A DNA stretch of 23,164 bases from an uncultured Frankiales bacterium (lineage in GTDB: Bacteria > Actinomycetota > Actinomycetes > Mycobacteriales > SCTD01), in NCBI GenBank assembly GCA_946479905.1, contig CAMLIA010000048.1, positions 1 through 23,164 of the forward strand, in the 5' to 3' direction. The stretch's first letter is position 1. Every line of letters starts with the position of its first letter. Below, in pieces: positions 22,285 through 23,164 of this stretch. The position numbers and the translations under genes are program-made. Below the pieces are notes generated by a model. That model ran no database searches and was not told the DNA's origin. It was given only the letters and a program-made list of their open reading frames with translations.

Positions 22285-22300
22285 GGGACCCGCACCGACG

Positions 22301-22315
22301 TTCGCCCGTAGCGAA
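22301..22315. promoter_or_regulatory. Candidate ClgR operator upstream of clpC
   Basis: TTCGC-CCGTA-GCGAA is a perfect 5-bp inverted repeat with a 5-nt spacer, fitting the CGC-N5-GCG core of ClgR boxes known upstream of clp genes in Streptomyces, Corynebacterium and Mycobacterium. It lies 148 nt before the clpC ATG. Regulation by ClgR here is inference from motif and context. Confidence 0.55.
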
Positions 22316-22407
22316 GCGGCTCTCGGGAACGTCGCGGCTCGTCCTCGGGTTGTCACCCGTGCCGGGCAATGTCCGGGACTGTGCTCTCGCACCGCCCCGC
22401 CCGGCGT

Positions 22408-22413
22408 TAGTGT
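22408..22413 (+). promoter_or_regulatory. Possible -10 element (TAGTGT) of clpC
   Basis: TAGTGT would place a transcription start near 22420, giving a leader of about 44 nt with a Shine-Dalgarno sequence. No good -35 box is seen 16-18 nt upstream, which fits a promoter needing an activator such as ClgR. Confidence 0.35.
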
Positions 22414-22419
22414 GCGGTT

Positions 22420-22449
22420 GAGGCGGGGACGCTTGCAGGCACCCGCCTC
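22420..22449 (+). other. Hairpin in the clpC 5' leader
   Basis: GAGGCGGG (22420-22427) and CCCGCCTC (22442-22449) are a perfect 8-bp inverted repeat with a 14-nt loop. It ends 2 nt before the Shine-Dalgarno GAGGAG (22452-22457). It could affect mRNA stability or ribosome access. There is no T-run, so it is not a standard terminator. Confidence 0.5.
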
Positions 22450-22463
22450 GTGAGGAGCGAGAC

Positions 22464-23164
22464 ATGTTCGAGAGGTTCACCGACCGAGCCCGCCGGGTGG
22501 TCGTGCTTGCGCAAGAGGAAGCGCGCATGCTCAACCACAACTACATCGGGACCGAGCACATCCTGCTCGGCCTCATCCACGAGGGCGAGGGCGTGGCCGC
22601 GAAGGCCCTGGAGTCCCTCGGCATCTCGCTGGAGGGCGTCCGCAACCAGGTCGAGGAGATCATCGGTCAGGGCCAGCAGGCGCCGTCCGGTCACATCCCC
22701 TTCACCCCGCGCGCCAAGAAGGTCCTCGAGCTCTCGCTCCGAGAAGCGCTGCAGCTCGGCCACAACTACATCGGGACCGAGCACATCCTGCTCGGGCTGA
22801 TCCGCGAGGGCGAGGGCGTCGCCGCCCAGGTGCTCGTCAAGCTCGGCGCCGACCTCAACCGGGTCCGCCAGCAGGTCATCCAGCTGCTGTCCGGCTACCA
22901 GGGCAAGGAGCCGGCGGCCGCCGGCGGCCCGGCCGAGGGCACCCCGTCCACGTCGCTGGTGCTCGACCAGTTCGGCCGCAACCTCACGCAGGCCGCGCGC
23001 GAGTCCAAGCTCGACCCGGTCATCGGGCGCGAGAAGGAGATCGAGCGCGTCATGCAGGTGCTGTCGCGCCGCACCAAGAACAACCCCGTCCTCATCGGCG
23101 AGCCCGGTGTCGGCAAGACCGCCGTCGTCGAGGGCCTGGCGCAGGCCATCGTCAAGGGCGAGGT
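22464..23164 (+). CDS. clpC: ATP-dependent Clp protease ATP-binding subunit ClpC, 5' part only
   Basis: An AAA+ unfoldase that feeds proteins to ClpP. 233 codons are in the window and the frame stays open to the end. The N-terminal domain has the two Clp_N repeats (each with [13 protein letters not shown], residues 26-38 and 101-113), followed by a linker (about 150-165) and the start of AAA-1 with LDPVIGRE (183-190) and Walker A GEPGVGKT (212-219). [20 protein letters not shown] is the standard ClpC N-terminus. The start ATG 22464 has the good ribosome binding site GAGGAG (22452). Upstream lie a ClgR-like operator and a leader hairpin. An exact 36-nt direct repeat (22535-22570 and 22760-22795) reflects the duplicated Clp_N motif. 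Confidence 0.97.
   Translation, partial: MFERFTDRARRVVVLAQEEARMLNHNYIGTEHILLGLIHEGEGVAAKALESLGISLEGVRNQVEEIIGQGQQAPSGHIPFTPRAKKVLELSLREALQLGHNYIGTEHILLGLIREGEGVAAQVLVKLGADLNRVRQQVIQLLSGYQGKEPAAAGGPAEGTPSTSLVLDQFGRNLTQAARESKLDPVIGREKEIERVMQVLSRRTKNNPVLIGEPGVGKTAVVEGLAQAIVKGE

Noticed and set aside
22535..22795. Exact 36-nt direct repeat as a mobile or regulatory repeat
   Set aside because: It encodes the duplicated Clp_N motif [11 protein letters not shown] and is explained by the ClpC protein's internal repeat.
1..23164. CRISPR array, tRNA, rRNA, IS element or prophage
   Set aside because: I looked for regular spaced repeats, tRNA-like arms and transposase motifs and saw none; the palindromic units are too few and have no regular spacers.

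Overview
The window is a high-GC chromosomal segment from an actinobacterium. It shows the conserved gene orders dacB–metallopeptidase–tilS–hpt–ftsH–folP/B/K–DUF3180 and panC–panD–nadB–nadC–coaX–lysS–lsr2–clpC, and carries Lsr2, which is an actinobacterial protein. Start codons are a mix of ATG and GTG, and many genes overlap by 1 to 8 nt. I cannot name the genus. No tRNA, rRNA, CRISPR array, IS element or phage gene is visible.

Layout: (1) 1-86 is the 5' end of ppa (minus), divergent from dacB. (2) 166-8500 runs rightward: a D-Ala-D-Ala carboxypeptidase, a DUF2342-type zinc peptidase, tilS, hpt, ftsH, then a folate block (folP, an NTF2-like gene, folB, folK) ending in the membrane protein DUF3180. 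folE, commonly found between ftsH and folP, is not there. (3) 8511-8765 is a small conserved-looking gene. (4) 8794-10021 is an accessory island: one AbiEi/DUF559-like nuclease gene with two imperfect palindromic units on each side. (5) 13627-10055 (minus) is a four-gene overlapping operon: a MidA/NDUFAF7-type methyltransferase, an ABC-2 exporter pair and a short, divergent NuoD-like protein. (6) 13619-19501 runs rightward: a PaaI-type thioesterase, a Rossmann/DUF2520 protein, panC, panD, nadB, nadC, coaX (CoA and NAD precursor synthesis). (7) 19521-19628 holds a second, unrelated pair of palindromic repeats between convergent genes. (8) A methyltransferase (minus) and lysS (plus) diverge from a 23-bp gap, followed by lsr2 and the 5' part of clpC.

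The strongest leads are these. First, the palindrome-flanked AbiEi/DUF559-like gene resembles a REP/RAYT arrangement but has a PD-(D/E)XK-like protein in place of a transposase. Second, the MidA–ABC–NuoD-like operon: mitochondrial NDUFAF7 (MidA family) methylates one arginine of NDUFS2 (NuoD family), and the equivalent arginine (R53) is present in this NuoD-like protein. Third, several genes have a TANNNT-like -10 element ending 6-7 nt before the start codon, the geometry of leaderless mRNAs. One of these is a shared CTAG element that could fire in both directions between the methyltransferase and lysS. All functional statements come from reading motifs and from family knowledge; no database search was run.
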